From: Chrysochromulina tobinii
Taxonomy: Eukaryota > Haptophyta > Prymnesiales > Chrysochromulinaceae
Direction of reading: 5' to 3'
DNA: 20,083 bases
NCBI GenBank assembly: GCA_001275005.1
Contig: JWZX01001112.1
Location: 1-20,083 of the forward strand
Part shown: positions 1 through 12,400 of the stretch, piece after piece
How the letters are laid out: every line of letters starts with the position of its first letter
Numbering within the stretch: the first letter of the stretch is position 1
Notes under the pieces: model-generated
Seen by the model: only the letters and a program-made list of their open reading frames with translations
What the model was told of the DNA's origin: nothing
The model's database searches: none
Program-made: the position numbers and the translations under genes

Positions 1-480
1 GGCGGCGGCGGCAGCGGCGGCGGCGGCGGCAGCAGACGATCCGGCGCCTCCGAGAGCCTCCCCAAAGTGCTCCGCAAGTACGAGGAGGGCAGCCGAGCCG
101 ACAGCGATGCGCGATCCAACGGAGACCCGAGATCCCATCACGATCAGGCGCAGCCGCATTTGTACCTGTACACGCGCCGCCGGCGCGGCCAAGTCCTCTT
201 GCTGCTCGTGCTGCTGCTCCGAGAGCGTGCGGGCAAGGCCATCGGGTATGACAGCGGCCCCGAGCGAGTCAGCGCCTCCGTTGTTGGTGGCGGCGGCAGG
301 TTGACTTTGTCTCGTGATAAGCGGCGGCGCCGCAGCGGTCATCGCGGCAAGCAGGTATTGGATCAAGGCGACAGGTGGAAGCATGCTCTCAAGCTGCCTC
401 AGCGTCTCCGCCTCACTCGGCACCCTAGCCATCAGGGACCCCTCGTGTGCCGGCACGACCGCTCCTGCGGACGAGCCCAG
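1..480 (-). other. C-terminal edge of the window: helical segment ending in poly-Ala
   Basis: After the discoidin-like domain come LRQLESMLPPVALIQYLLAA-type helices, a short Gln run (SEQQQQED) and a hydrophobic stretch with ALLVLAEHFGEALGG. The last 11 residues visible are all Ala (1-33, GGC/AGC triplets on the plus strand). The reading frame is still open at base 1, so the protein continues beyond the window. Confidence 0.7.
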
Positions 481-3400
481 TCCCTCGAGCGCAAAACACG
501 CCGGGTCGCGCTGCGGCTCGTCGTTGGCCGTGGTGAGCAGGAGTGCAGCGACCGCAACATGGGCCTCGAAGACGAATTCGATGCGAGGCGTCTGCGAGGG
601 GAACCAACTGAGCTCCGCGCACCACTTGCGCCGATCGTCGTTTTGAAGGTTGTGGTATGATTCGGCGCCGTCGGCGTGCGCACGTGACTCGTTGATCGAG
701 AGCGTCGTGTACGGCAGCAGCTGTCCCCTCGCGTCTTGGAAGGCGACGCGCCCGAGCTGCACCGTGCCGCCGCTGTGCACCGACTTGATGATGAGCGCGT
801 ACCGCTTGAATGCGCGCGGCGCGCCCACATGCGTCACAGCGTGCCTTTGCTGGTACCAGCGATGCGGAAGCGCCGGTGCACGCCACTCTTGCAACGGCGT
901 CACCTTGTCCTCATCCGCGTGCTTGGACGACATTTTGGACCCTAGGGGCAAGAGCAGTCGAGTGGCGCACTGGCGGCGCCACGTGGCGCCTTCACTGGCT
1001 CCGTCGAGCTCTCGACCGAGCGGCGCAGTGGGCAGCGCTCGCAAAAAGTCAAGAAGTAGAGCGTACGCTGCGAGCCGGGCGTCCGGATCCGTTTCGAGCG
1101 CTGCGAGCGCCTTCGCCGCGCCCGGCGCATCCGCCGCCAAGCTGACGAGGGCCGCCTGCAGAGCGGCTAGCGGCGCAGGCGCCACTCGAGCGCAGCTAGA
1201 GGCGGTGCCGCCGAGCGCCACGCTCGGCGGGGCGCGTAGTGCGGGACGCTCCATGACGCGCACGCGGAAGCCGGTGATTTTACAGTTGATCCCGTGGCCG
1301 TCGAGGGACTCGAAGCGGATGCCTGTCACGTTGGCCAGCCCATCCTTTGGCGTGAGCAACTTACGCCACACGGCGGCGCTCGGCCGCTCCGAGATCTCCG
1401 TGGTGACGAGAGTCTCCCAGCTGGTGGTGCCCTCGCGCTGCACCTTGACCTTGATATTGCGGATAGAGTACGAGTCGTGGCCCTTGACGGCGACGGAGAA
1501 GTCAACGAGCTCGCCCTCCATGCCGTGCATCTCGACCCAATGCGGCTTGGTCTCTGAGGACGACTGCCAGTACGTCGACCCGTTCTTATCGAAGAGTTTG
1601 GGCAATTCCGACTGAGCAGACGAGCTCGTCACCCGTTTGGGGGTGACCTCGCGCACCTCACCCTCGGCCGGCTCGGCCGACGGCGGCGGCGCGGACGGCG
1701 GCGACGCGGCGGCGGCGGCAGGCGATATGGCGGCCTTGGTGGCTGCGGCCTGCCGGTAGTAGCCGAGGCCGCGCCGGCCGTTGAGGAACACCCATCCCTT
1801 CCACTCCCCCCGCATGCGCGTACTCGGCACGAACTCGACTGCGGGACCGAAGCTCACGCCATCCGCAGACCGCTCGCCCGAGTCGGAGTCCGCGGCCCAC
1901 GCCGCATGCGCCATCTGTGCGGTTTGGGCGAGGTGCGACCCAAGGAATCCGATGAGGCGGCCCACGAGCCAAGGCACCTTGTCGGGGGCGAGGGGCAAGC
2001 CGAGGCCGAGATCTTCGAGCGAGATCGAGGTGACCACCCGGCTGATCATCGCGCTCAGCGTGCGTGCCGGATCGGCGCTGCCTGTGCGCACGTACTCGGC
2101 TGTGGTCGCCTCGTCGAGTCCGAGCCTGGCGCCGTGCTCGCGCAGCACGGTCTCGGCTCCCTCGGGCGGCGGCGCGCCCTGCATGCACGCGGGCACTGGC
2201 GTCAACGACCATGCCGCCGCGCGCTGGCTCAGCCCCCATTCGAGTTGCATCGCTGCCTCGCGCGACACGAGCGCCACCGCAAAACATGGGGCTGCCTCTG
2301 CCTCAAACGGCACCGCCGAGACGGACGCGCCCTCTGCAGACGCGGCGGCATCGGGGGGCGCCCCAGCTCTCGCAGCGCAATACTCAACCCACCGCTGCAG
2401 ACGGCCATAGACACCCTTCTCCTCGCGCTGTTTGCGCGCCCACTCCAGGTAGTCCGGGTGCTGAGTCCGCACTTGCTCGAATGACAGCTCGGCGTACTTC
2501 CCGAAGCCCATCTTCTCGTCCATGCTGGCCGCCGCCTCGAGATGGGAAGCGCTCGGGAAGGCGCTCGTGTCCCCTGTAGTTGAGCCCCCGGTGGAAGCGC
2601 TCGAGCCCCCGGTGGAAGCGCTCGACGCGTCCGGGGCAGCGCATGGCAGCACGACCATCCCTGGCGGCTGACGCGGCGAGTCCCTTGCGAGAGCTCGGAA
2701 ACTGACACCCATCTGATTCGTGCGGCTGGTGCGATGCTCGTCGAGCCGGCGCACCTTCTGCATCTTCTGACTCCCTGGGTCGCTGTCCTCGTGGAACGGG
2801 CCGAGCATCAGGCCGTTGGGCTTGAGCAGTTCCACCCAGCGTGCCGAGTCGCTCATGCTCGCCGCAGCACCCACGTAGATGCGATCAAAGCGCGCCGACT
2901 CCGCGAGGTTGAGCTCAAAGGCGCTTGCATGCACGAACTGCACCTTGGCTAAGCCGATGGCCTCGCATTTGGCCCTTGCGCTCGAGACGGCGCGGTCGTC
3001 GACCTCGACCCCGACGTGATGAGCCTCGGGCCCGATGAGATGAGCGACCATGGCGGAGAAGTAGCCGCTGCCGCTCCCAATGTTGAGGAACGAGTGCCCG
3101 CGCTCGAGCTCCAGGTCGGCGAGAGCGCTGATGTAGATGCTGGGTGCCGAGAGGTGGTACACACCGTCAGGGGTGCGGAATGGCTCCCTCTCGTATGCCT
3201 TGTCGGCGAATTCTGCGGGGAGGAAGTGGGCACGGTCCACTGCACAGAATGCGGCCTCAACGGCCGAATCGCCTTTGAAGGCCCCCTCCGACGTGTAGGA
3301 TGCGCAGTACTGGACGTGCTTGTCGGACAGCGCAGGCGCTGGCCTCGCTGGCGCCACACCGCCACGCGCGACGCGCGCAGGGGCGCAGTCGGGGCACAGA

Positions 3401-6400
3401 TCGTATCTGCAACTCGCGCAGTGATAAAAGAGCGGACACGTGCGGTGGAGATCCTCCCGGCGGCAGCTGTCGCAGACGACGGACGTCTTGTACGTGGGTG
3501 GCAGCAGCACGCGCCCCTCCATGGCATGCTTCTTGGCGCAGCACACCACCGGCAGCGGGCCGAGGGAGCCGGAGAGATCGCACGTGATCGAGCCGAGCTC
3601 GGACACCCGCAGCACCGCTCGGCTGAGCAAGGCTCCGTTAGAAAGCCCTGACCTGTCCCTTACCAGTTGCTCCCGCAGCGAAGACGAGGCCAGCACGGCA
3701 AGCGTGTGTCCTTCTTGACGGACCGCGTCGAGCCACTCAACCACGTCGAAGTCCGCTGCACCCGCCGCACTCGGCAAGAGGAAGGCGGCACGGCGCGCAC
3801 CATTGGTGGCGATGCCGTCGGTGCCCTCCCCGTAAGCGATCGGCTGAGCGTCCGCACCGACGGGCACGAGAGCGAGGGGTGCCCCCAACGGACGAAGGGC
3901 GGCCGTGGCCGTCTTGCCAGCGGCTGCGGCAGCTGGCACAGGCTCGAGTGCCCGCACCCTCTTTTCGCTGTTCGTCGCAGGCAGGGCCTCGAGGCTGAGG
4001 GTCGAGTAGTCGCGAGTGGTCTCACTCATCTGGCGCTTGCTGGCGTCCCAGCTGCCCAGAGGCACCGTAGTGCACACACCGGACTGTGAAAAGTTCCAGC
4101 CCGACTCTTCTGGGCCAGTGCCTGCCTGGCAAATCTTCCAGTACGAGCCGTCATAGTAGATGGCACCGGTAGTGTATGGCGGTGGGCCCTCACGCGTGTA
4201 GCATGGCCCTCCATTGCGCAGTTGGCCTCGGACGAGATTGTACGTACCCGAACAATTTACCCCACTGTCGCCCGAAACCACACGGATGCGCGCCGGGGGG
4301 CCAAGAGGCTCGGGTGGCGGCGGCGGCTCGGGCGGAGGCGCGGGCGGCGGCTCGGTCGGCGGCGGCTCGCACAGCAGCGAGTCGGAGGGTGGCTGTGGGA
4401 AGTGCTTGAGCGCACAAGACGCGCACGCGTCAAAGTCGCAGCCACGGCAGTAGTAGGAGTGGCCTGCCCTAAAGGAGCCGCGGCACACGTCGCACGTGTG
4501 CCCCCCCCGGTTGTTCCAAGTGAGGACGTGCTGATGCTCGGGCACTTTGACCTCAGGGGGCCGCCAGCATAGCTTGAGGACCATCAAGCCCTCACCCGAC
4601 CAATCAAACCAGCCGCCGCCGCCAAAGACCATGTCCTCTTCCGCGCTCGGCGGCGCGGGCGGTGGCGCGCCGTTGATCTCGAGCACATAGGCCGCGCCCC
4701 CGCTCGCGATCAAGCTCTCGAGGCAAGCTGAGTCGATGTAAGGGCTACCTGCCAACCCAAGTGCATGCAGGGCCGGCTGCCGCACCGCTACGACCTGCAC
4801 CACCATAGCCTGTGCCCCGTGCCTCGTGGCGGCTTGCTCTTGCGCCCATCGCAACTCGAGCCCGCACGGGCTCCGGGGCTCGTGAGCTGGCCGGCGCAGC
4901 ACGAGCAACGACTCGCTCGGGCCCAGCACGGCGCTTCGGTGGCGCGCGATCGTCGCGCAGGGCAGGACGCCGTCCTTTGCCTTTTCCCACTCGCCCAGCG
5001 GCGGTCGCCCCTCGGCGCACTTGATGCGGTAGTAGTCGCCGGTGTCACGATCGAGATTGTCCTTGTCGGCCAGATACCAGTACTGGTTGCCGCTCGGCAG
5101 CGTGTACCGGATCATCCAGATCTGACCCTTCTCGTGCACATACTTGGCCGTGCCGCCGTACTCGCCTTCGCGACTGTAGACGCCGTTGGCGGGCGTGAAG
5201 CCAGCGCCACTCACCACGTACGCGTCCTGCATGGAGGCGGCGTGGTCGCCCTCGCCAGCCGCCCCAAGCAGGCGCCGTGTCGAGCTGTCCATGGGCGGCG
5301 CCGCGCCCGCATCGAGCACTGAGAGTGTCAGAGGCATGGGTGCGGGTGCAAGGCGGCGCGTGAGCGCGGCCGACGCGCGCCATAGGTCGCTACGGCGCAG
5401 CCAAAGCCCATCCTCGGCGCACGGCACCGGCGGCAGCGGCGCGGCGCACACGCCCAGAACGGCGCGTAGCAGCGACGGCGCGGCCGCGACGCTTGTGACC
5501 GGCACGGCGCCCGCGCTGACGAGGCTCTCGAGCGCGAGCACTCCAAGCGTCACGAGCGTGAGCGACGCATGCGACGTGGGCGACGAGTCCGCAGAATCCG
5601 CAGAGTCCGCAGAGGGGAGAAGGCCCGAGCGTGGCAGATGCTCCTCGACAAGGGCAGCGATCGCGCGTAGCAGCCTCTCCGCATCGGGCAGCTCGGGGCG
5701 GGGTAGGGCGAGCTGCAACGCCGAGCGCCCCGCCGAGCCAAGGAGCACCTGGACCTCGTCCGTGAGCGTGGGCAGCAGCCGAGCCACCTCAGCCGTGGAC
5801 GCATCCGCCGTGTCGAGCAGCATGAGCGTCGTCGCAGGCGCCGCGCCCGCCTCCACGCCACCCCCGCTCGCGCCATCGGCATGGCTCAGCGCCGTACCGA
5901 GCGCACCACGGCGCAGCGCGTCCTCGCGGGCGCCGAGGGCATGCAGCGCGCCGCTCGCGAGGCAGATGGCGCGCGCGCTCGGCCGAGGCACACTCGCCTC
6001 CCGCAGCGCCGCCTCGCACGCGAGCAGCGCGCCGCTCGGCTCGACGCGCCCATCACGTCGCGGTGCGTCGCGGAGGAGCTGGCGTACAAGGATGATCGTC
6101 TCCAAGTGCCGCTCGACCGGCGAGCTGTCGGGTGCGACCTCAGCGTACAGCGGCTCACACTCGATCGGGCTCTCGAAGCAGTGCCCGAGGGTAGGAGGCT
6201 TGGTGCCGGAGGACGCGCCCCCGGCGGCGATCGCTCCTCCGACTGGGAATGTGAGCAGCGGTGGCATCCCCTCGAGCCAAGAGCCCGCCGTCAGCCGCCG
6301 TATCGCCACGAGCTTCACCTTGTAACGGCCATAGTAACGGCCGACGCAGAAGTGGAACGCGGCGGCGCGGCTCACGGCTCGCGGCAGCTGCACAGCGGTG

Positions 6401-9400
6401 CCGATGGCACGGGACTCGGCGCCGGGGGATTGCTTCTTGCCCGCTTGGATGGTCATCTTGGCCGTATCGAGGGTCAGGGTGAGCGTGTCGCCCGGGCGCC
6501 ACGAGCTTTCGGGCGGGCCGCACGTGTCGGAGCCCTCGAGCTTGAACGCGGTGGGGCCACCTGCGGCTTTCCACCCCCACGAGTTGGCGCCAGAGCCGGG
6601 GTAAACTGCGAGCTCGGACTGGACATCACTCGGGTTCCGCTGAGCGGGCGGTGTGCGCTTTGTGACCCACTGCACACCCACGTACGCACCATCGGGGTCG
6701 AACGAGTCGGACGGCATGACCTTGAACTCGGCCTGCCACGTGCCACTCTTGAGAGCATGCCCAACCTCGCAGAGTCGCATCCCATCGTTCCCGAAGGTGA
6801 CCACCGTGTTGCCCTCGCTCAAATCGCCGCCACACCGTTGGTGCCACTTGGTGCAGAACTTGACGTTCTTGAGCTCGTGACCTCCCGCCGCTGCCCCGTC
6901 GCCCACCGGCGCGAACGTCCACGCCGCGAGCGAAGCGCAGGCGGAGGAGCCTGGCACGCTCGGCTCCTCGCTAATCTCGGCCATTGAGGCGCTGGCGGGT
7001 CTACCGGCTGCCAGCGCCTGCGCCAGTAGACCTTGTGGAGATGGCAGGCACACAATGCCAGTGACCTTGTACTCCTCGTGGCGAACGTTGCGATTCTGTG
7101 CGCTGTCCCACGTGTCCCCAATTGCGCCAGCATCGATGGGAAGTAGATTACCCACGTGGGCGCGGCCTTCCATGAACACTGGCGTCGCTGTCAGACCTGG
7201 GATCTTGAACGCAGCCATCTTTGTGTGCCCATCCTCGTGCACCGCAAATACATACGTTTCTGGCTCACGAGGATGAAGGAGACCAGGAACATTCGGAATG
7301 GTTTTGCCGCTCATGAATGTGCCGCTCATGGTACCAGTCACCATCATGCCGCTCGCCGGCGCGGGCGTCTCCGCCATCTTGGGCAGAGCAGACGGGCGCA
7401 ACGTCACGTACACGAGCTGTGCGGCACATGGCAGCCCGATGCGCACCGATCGGCCGCCCTCTTCGAGCTCTACAGGCGCGCTCTGCATAGCCTTGATGGC
7501 CTTCGGCTCGACGCCTTCGCCGAGCCACTTTTGGATCTCGGCGGAGTCGGTGTGCGAGAGCGGCAGCAGCCACGCCGCCATGCCCGAGGTGCACCCCGCG
7601 ATTGCCCCCGTTAGAGGCATGCGGATCCCTTGCAGCAGTGGCTGCTGCTTCCCCGCCGCGCCGGCGGCGGCGGGCCCGGGGGTGGCGGGCGCGGGGGTGG
7701 CGGCGGTGGGCTTGGGCTCCTTGGCCGGTAGGCGGATGAGGAGCGCTCGGACGATCGAGCACTCGAGTACCCGCGGTGGCGCACCCCACACGGCGCGCCG
7801 GGCCGCCGCCGCCGCGTCGCCCTTGCTTGGTGCTGAGGTGTAGCCGGTTGGCGACGGGGTGGGCGGCGGTGGGGCGGCCGGCCAGATTGTGAATCCAATC
7901 TGCGCGAGGAGCTCCGAGGTGACGAGCTCAGGCAGCACACCGCCCGAGGCAGCGGCTGCGCTCGGCAGCAACCGACCGAGAAGTCGCTGGCTCAGGAGTG
8001 CCACGTCATCGTCGGGTGCGCCCCGCTTAGCTAGGGCCAGCAGGGTGGGCACAGCGGCCTCGGCAAACGGCGCCGGCGCAGGCTCGTTTGGCGCGGGCGG
8101 CAGCAGCAGCACGAGCAGCTGCAGCAGCCGCACGCGCAACTGCGCACTCACCCCTTCGTCCGACAGCTCATGCAGCAGCACACGCACCAACCAGAGCGGC
8201 GCCGTGACGGGCGCATCCGAGCCCTCCCCGGCGTCAGCGGCCGCGGGCGCACCGAGCGCGTGGACCACCTGAGAGAGCACCCAGTACGTAGTGAGGCGCG
8301 CGTCGTCCGGCGCGTGGGACGCGAGCCCGTGGATGTGCTCGAGCAGGCGCGAGCGCTCAATCCACGCCACGTCATCGCGTCCGTACGGGAGGCGCAGCCC
8401 CTGCAGCACGAGCCGCGCCTCCGCCGACCCTATCGAGGGAGTCGTGAGCACCGCCAGCAGTGCGGCGTACAGCTCATGCATCGCGAGTCGGAAGGATCGA
8501 GAGAGCTCATGGCCGCACCCTAGCACACTCGTCGAGCACAGCTGCAGCGTGCCAATGCTTCGTGCGAGCTCGCTGAGCACTGGGAGGCGAAGGGAGCGGT
8601 GGCACGTTCGGAGCGCCCGTGCGAGCGCCTCGAGAGCAGGCACCGCCGCTCCTACGGCGTCGCGCCGACGCGCCATCTCGGCACGCAGCGGTTTCAAGCC
8701 CGCCGGCAACAGCGACACCTCACGCACGTCCGGCTCCAAAAAGTCGAGCACTTCCGACGTGAGCTGGCCGTACTTGTGATTGTCGAGCAGCGCGCCAAGC
8801 ACGTCGCCGCGCGAGCCGAGGCTCGAGCGCGAGCCACCCTTACTGCCCGCTCGGCGCAGCGCGTTGCGCCGCTGCTCAAACGACATGGCGAGCTGCTTGG
8901 CGCGCGCGAGCTGTGCGGTGGCCGCCAGACTGCCGCCCTTTATCTGGAGTTTCAAGCGCGCGCGCTCCCAGCTCGTGCCGCGCGTGAGCGGCGGGGCCAT
9001 CGAGCCGCTCGACGTCCTCGCGAGGTCGAGTGCCGCGGTGCTGCCGCCGCTCAGCTCGTCACTGCTCATGGCGACGCCCATGACGACCTCGCCCGTAGAT
9101 GCCATCCGCTTGACCGGCAGCGGCGGCTCACTCCTCGTGCGCTTCGGCAGCAGCGATGTCATCTCCGGCGGACGCTCGTCCGCTTCGCCCTCGTCCCCCG
9201 TGCCTCCGCCCCCTCCTCGCGCCGGCACCAGCATCACCGCGACAGCGCTGTCGTCGATGCTCACGGAACCGTGGCGGCGCTGAGTCGCGGGCATCACCCC
9301 CTTGAGAAGAAAGAGAGCCCGCTCCAAGATGGGTGCCGCCACGCGCGCCTCCTCCGCCACGATGAACTTCATGTGGCGAGCCTCGACCACCAGATCGTCC

Positions 9401-12400
9401 AGGCCAACGTCGTCCCGGGCGTCGTCCGCGTCTGACACCGCGCTCTCGCCGCCGACGCTCACACGCTCGGCCACGCGCGCCGCTCGCTCGGCCTCCTCGC
9501 CGGCCGTGCTGTGAATGTTCACACCCTCGCCGCCCGTGCTCGACGCCGCCGCCGGCAGGTCAGCCTCGGAGGAGTCCTCGGCGGTTGCACCTCCACCCCT
9601 CCGGAGCGCGGCGCCAACGCGCCCCGCCACCCATCGGCGCACTTGACGCGCGGCCTGCCAGAGCACCACCAGCGATGTGGGCGGGCGCGCTGCATCGAGC
9701 GCCGCCGCCGCCGCCGCCGCCTCCGCCACGAGGTGGTGGTGGCGCAGCAGCACACACACGACGATGCGCTCGAGGCGCGCGCCCGCGCCTCCCTCGCCCG
9801 CCGAGCACTGCACATTCTTCGAGGCGTCGCGCTCAAACTTGGCGAGCATCGCCTCGTGCAGCCGCGCCGCGCCGCTCAGAGGCGCCGTACCGGGCACGCT
9901 CACGTGCGCGGCGAGGTGCTCTAAAAAGGCGGTCGCCTCGTTGACCATGTGCGCGGGCGCGGTCGCGGAGCGCTTGGGAACGAGCGGCACATCGGCGCCG
10001 CCGTCGGCGTTGGATCCGGTGCCGCTACCCGAGCCCGCAACGCCAGCACCAGTGCGCACCAGCCCCCCCCGCAGCAGCTGCCCTTGCAGCGACTCGACCA
10101 AGGGCCCCTCCTCCGGGCCAGCGCCCACGGCGCTCACGGCGGCGAGGCACACACGGGCGAGCACTTGGGCGGCGAGGGTCGCGAGCTTATGCAACTCGTG
10201 CATGCCCGCGGGAGAGGTCAGCCGCCCTTGAACCCACAGCACGGGCGCCACGACGAGAGGCAACTTGGCGCCGCCACCGCCCCCGCCGCCACCGCCGCTG
10301 GCGGCCTCGGTCTTGACGGACCGCCTGGCCTTCACCTTGCCCTTGCCAGCCTTCCCACTCTTGCTAGCCTCGGACGACGACGACGACGGGGTAGCGGCAA
10401 AGCCCGCGAACGGATTTGGCGCATCGATTGGAAGCACGCCATGCCCCAAGAGAGAGCCGCCGGCAGAGGCCGGCGCGGCCGACGGCGCGGCCGACGGCGT
10501 GGGCGGCATCGTACGCACCCACGTGAGACGCACGGCGGCAGCGCGCACGACGACGCGCCGTACCGGGCGTTCGACACGCACGTACGGCGCTCGCTCCGCC
10601 TCGGCCATCGCCGACCACTCGGCCTCACTCACCGACACATCGGGTGCGCCCGTCGTGCCCTGTGTTACCGCCGGCGCGAGCGAGGCGTAGCGCACGAGGG
10701 AGGCGGGCGCACCGACAGCCAGTACGTCGTCACACCAGAGTTCCCACAGCTCGTTCGCCCCCTCCTCGTCGCCGTCGAGTGCCGACAGCGCCGACAGCGG
10801 CACGCCGGGGCGGAGCACCTCAACACGCAGCGACGCACTCGCCACGAGATTCGCGTTCGGACCGCCGCCGGTGGGCAAAGGGCTGCCGCCCGCGGCGGGC
10901 GCGGCGGGCGCGGGCGTGGCAGCGCGGTAGCAGTAGGATGGAACGTGGCGGTTTGAGAACGCTTCGCAGAGCCGGCAGCACGATGGGCATGCCGGCCCGT
11001 TGTCCGGCCCGCAACGGCCATCGGAGCCCGGGATGGCTCTCGTCCCCTTGTGCTTTCCACAGTAGAAGGTCCCCTGACAGCCGATTGAAGTCCCAAAGGC
11101 GACGACGTCTCCCTCGTCGTTGACGAGACTCGCCTGGAAGCGTAAGCACGAGGCGCACGCAGGGCCGCCGGTGGGACCACATCGGCCGTCCGAGCCCGGG
11201 ATGGCGTCCGAGCCGAGGAAGCGGCCGCAGTAGAATTTCAGTCGGCCGTCGTGACGCGTGCCCACATACTCATCATTGCCGCCAAGGCCCACCTGCGCGC
11301 CCTCATCATTCACCGGAGCCGCAGGCGGTGCAGGCGGCGCGAGCGGTGCGGGCGGCGTGGGCTGCGCGGCGGCTGGGCGGCCAAATGTGATCGGGGCACT
11401 TCCAAAGGTGAAGGTCGGCGGAGATCCACCACCAGCAGGCGAGGCGGCGGCAGGGGCAGCAGCGGCACTTCCAAAGGTAAAGGCGGACAGCGGCGCTTGC
11501 GGCGGAGGGGCGGCAGCGGGCAGCGGCGGACCGGCTCTGCCAAATGAGAAGACACCAGGTGCCGGCGGAGATGCACCACCAAATGAGAAAGGGCTGCCGC
11601 CGCCAGTGCTGGGCGAGCCAAAGGGCGAGGCGGCGGCAGGGGCAGCAGCGGCACTTCCAAAGGTGAAGGCGGGCAGCGGCGCTTGCGGCGGAGGGCCAAA
11701 GCTAAAGCCGCCAGGGGCTGCTGACGGTGCGGCGGGGGCGAACACCAAAGGGGCGCCGCCAAAGGTGGGCGCTGCTGGAGCAGCGGCGGAGAAGGGGGCG
11801 GCTGCTGGCGCCGGCGCTCCGAAGCTGAACCTGCCGGCGGGTGCGGGCGTGGCGGTGGCGCCAATGGCAGAGGCGACGCCAAAGGGCGTGGCACTGAAGA
11901 TGGGTGCGGGCGCAGCGGTGCCGCCGGAACGCGGGCGCTGCGGCGCGGGGTTGGCGCCAGAGCTGAAGCTGCCGCCGACTGGTCGCGAGGGAGAACTGAA
12001 GGCCATCGCCGAAGCCCGAAGCTCGGGCGGTAACGCTCCGAGCGCCGTCGCGGGCGCGGGCGCGGGCGCCGTCGCCGGCGGCATCACGGCGTCCTTGAAA
12101 GCGCCCAGCGGAGTAGTTGAGCCCAGGACGGCGCTCGGCTCGGCGGAAGGTGCCTTGTACTCGGCCTCGATGACGAGTTCGGTGGCGCCTGGCCAGATGA
12201 CGATGCGAGTGGCGTGGGACCGCGACGGTGTGAAGTCCATTCGAACAGGCAGCTGCGAGGGGATCCCGGCGACTGGGCGGCGTAGCACCGGTGCGAAGAG
12301 CGCGTCGCAATGCTCGACGAGCGTCGTATTAAGCGTCGTGGTGAGCGCGTCCTCGTCACGAGTGCCGGGTAGCAGCGCCTTGCCCTTGCCCTTGGGCGTG

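Noticed and set aside
5186-6325. A 379-codon plus-strand ORF rich in Ser and Ala.
   Set aside because: It is antisense to the helical region and the edge of the SPRY domain; its composition is that of a GC-rich shadow frame.
10561-10680. A short segment (SEAEWSAMAEAERAPYVRVE) resembling the third helix of an HMG box.
   Set aside because: Only the last helix-like part matches; the first two helices and the conserved aromatic residues of HMG boxes are not present upstream.
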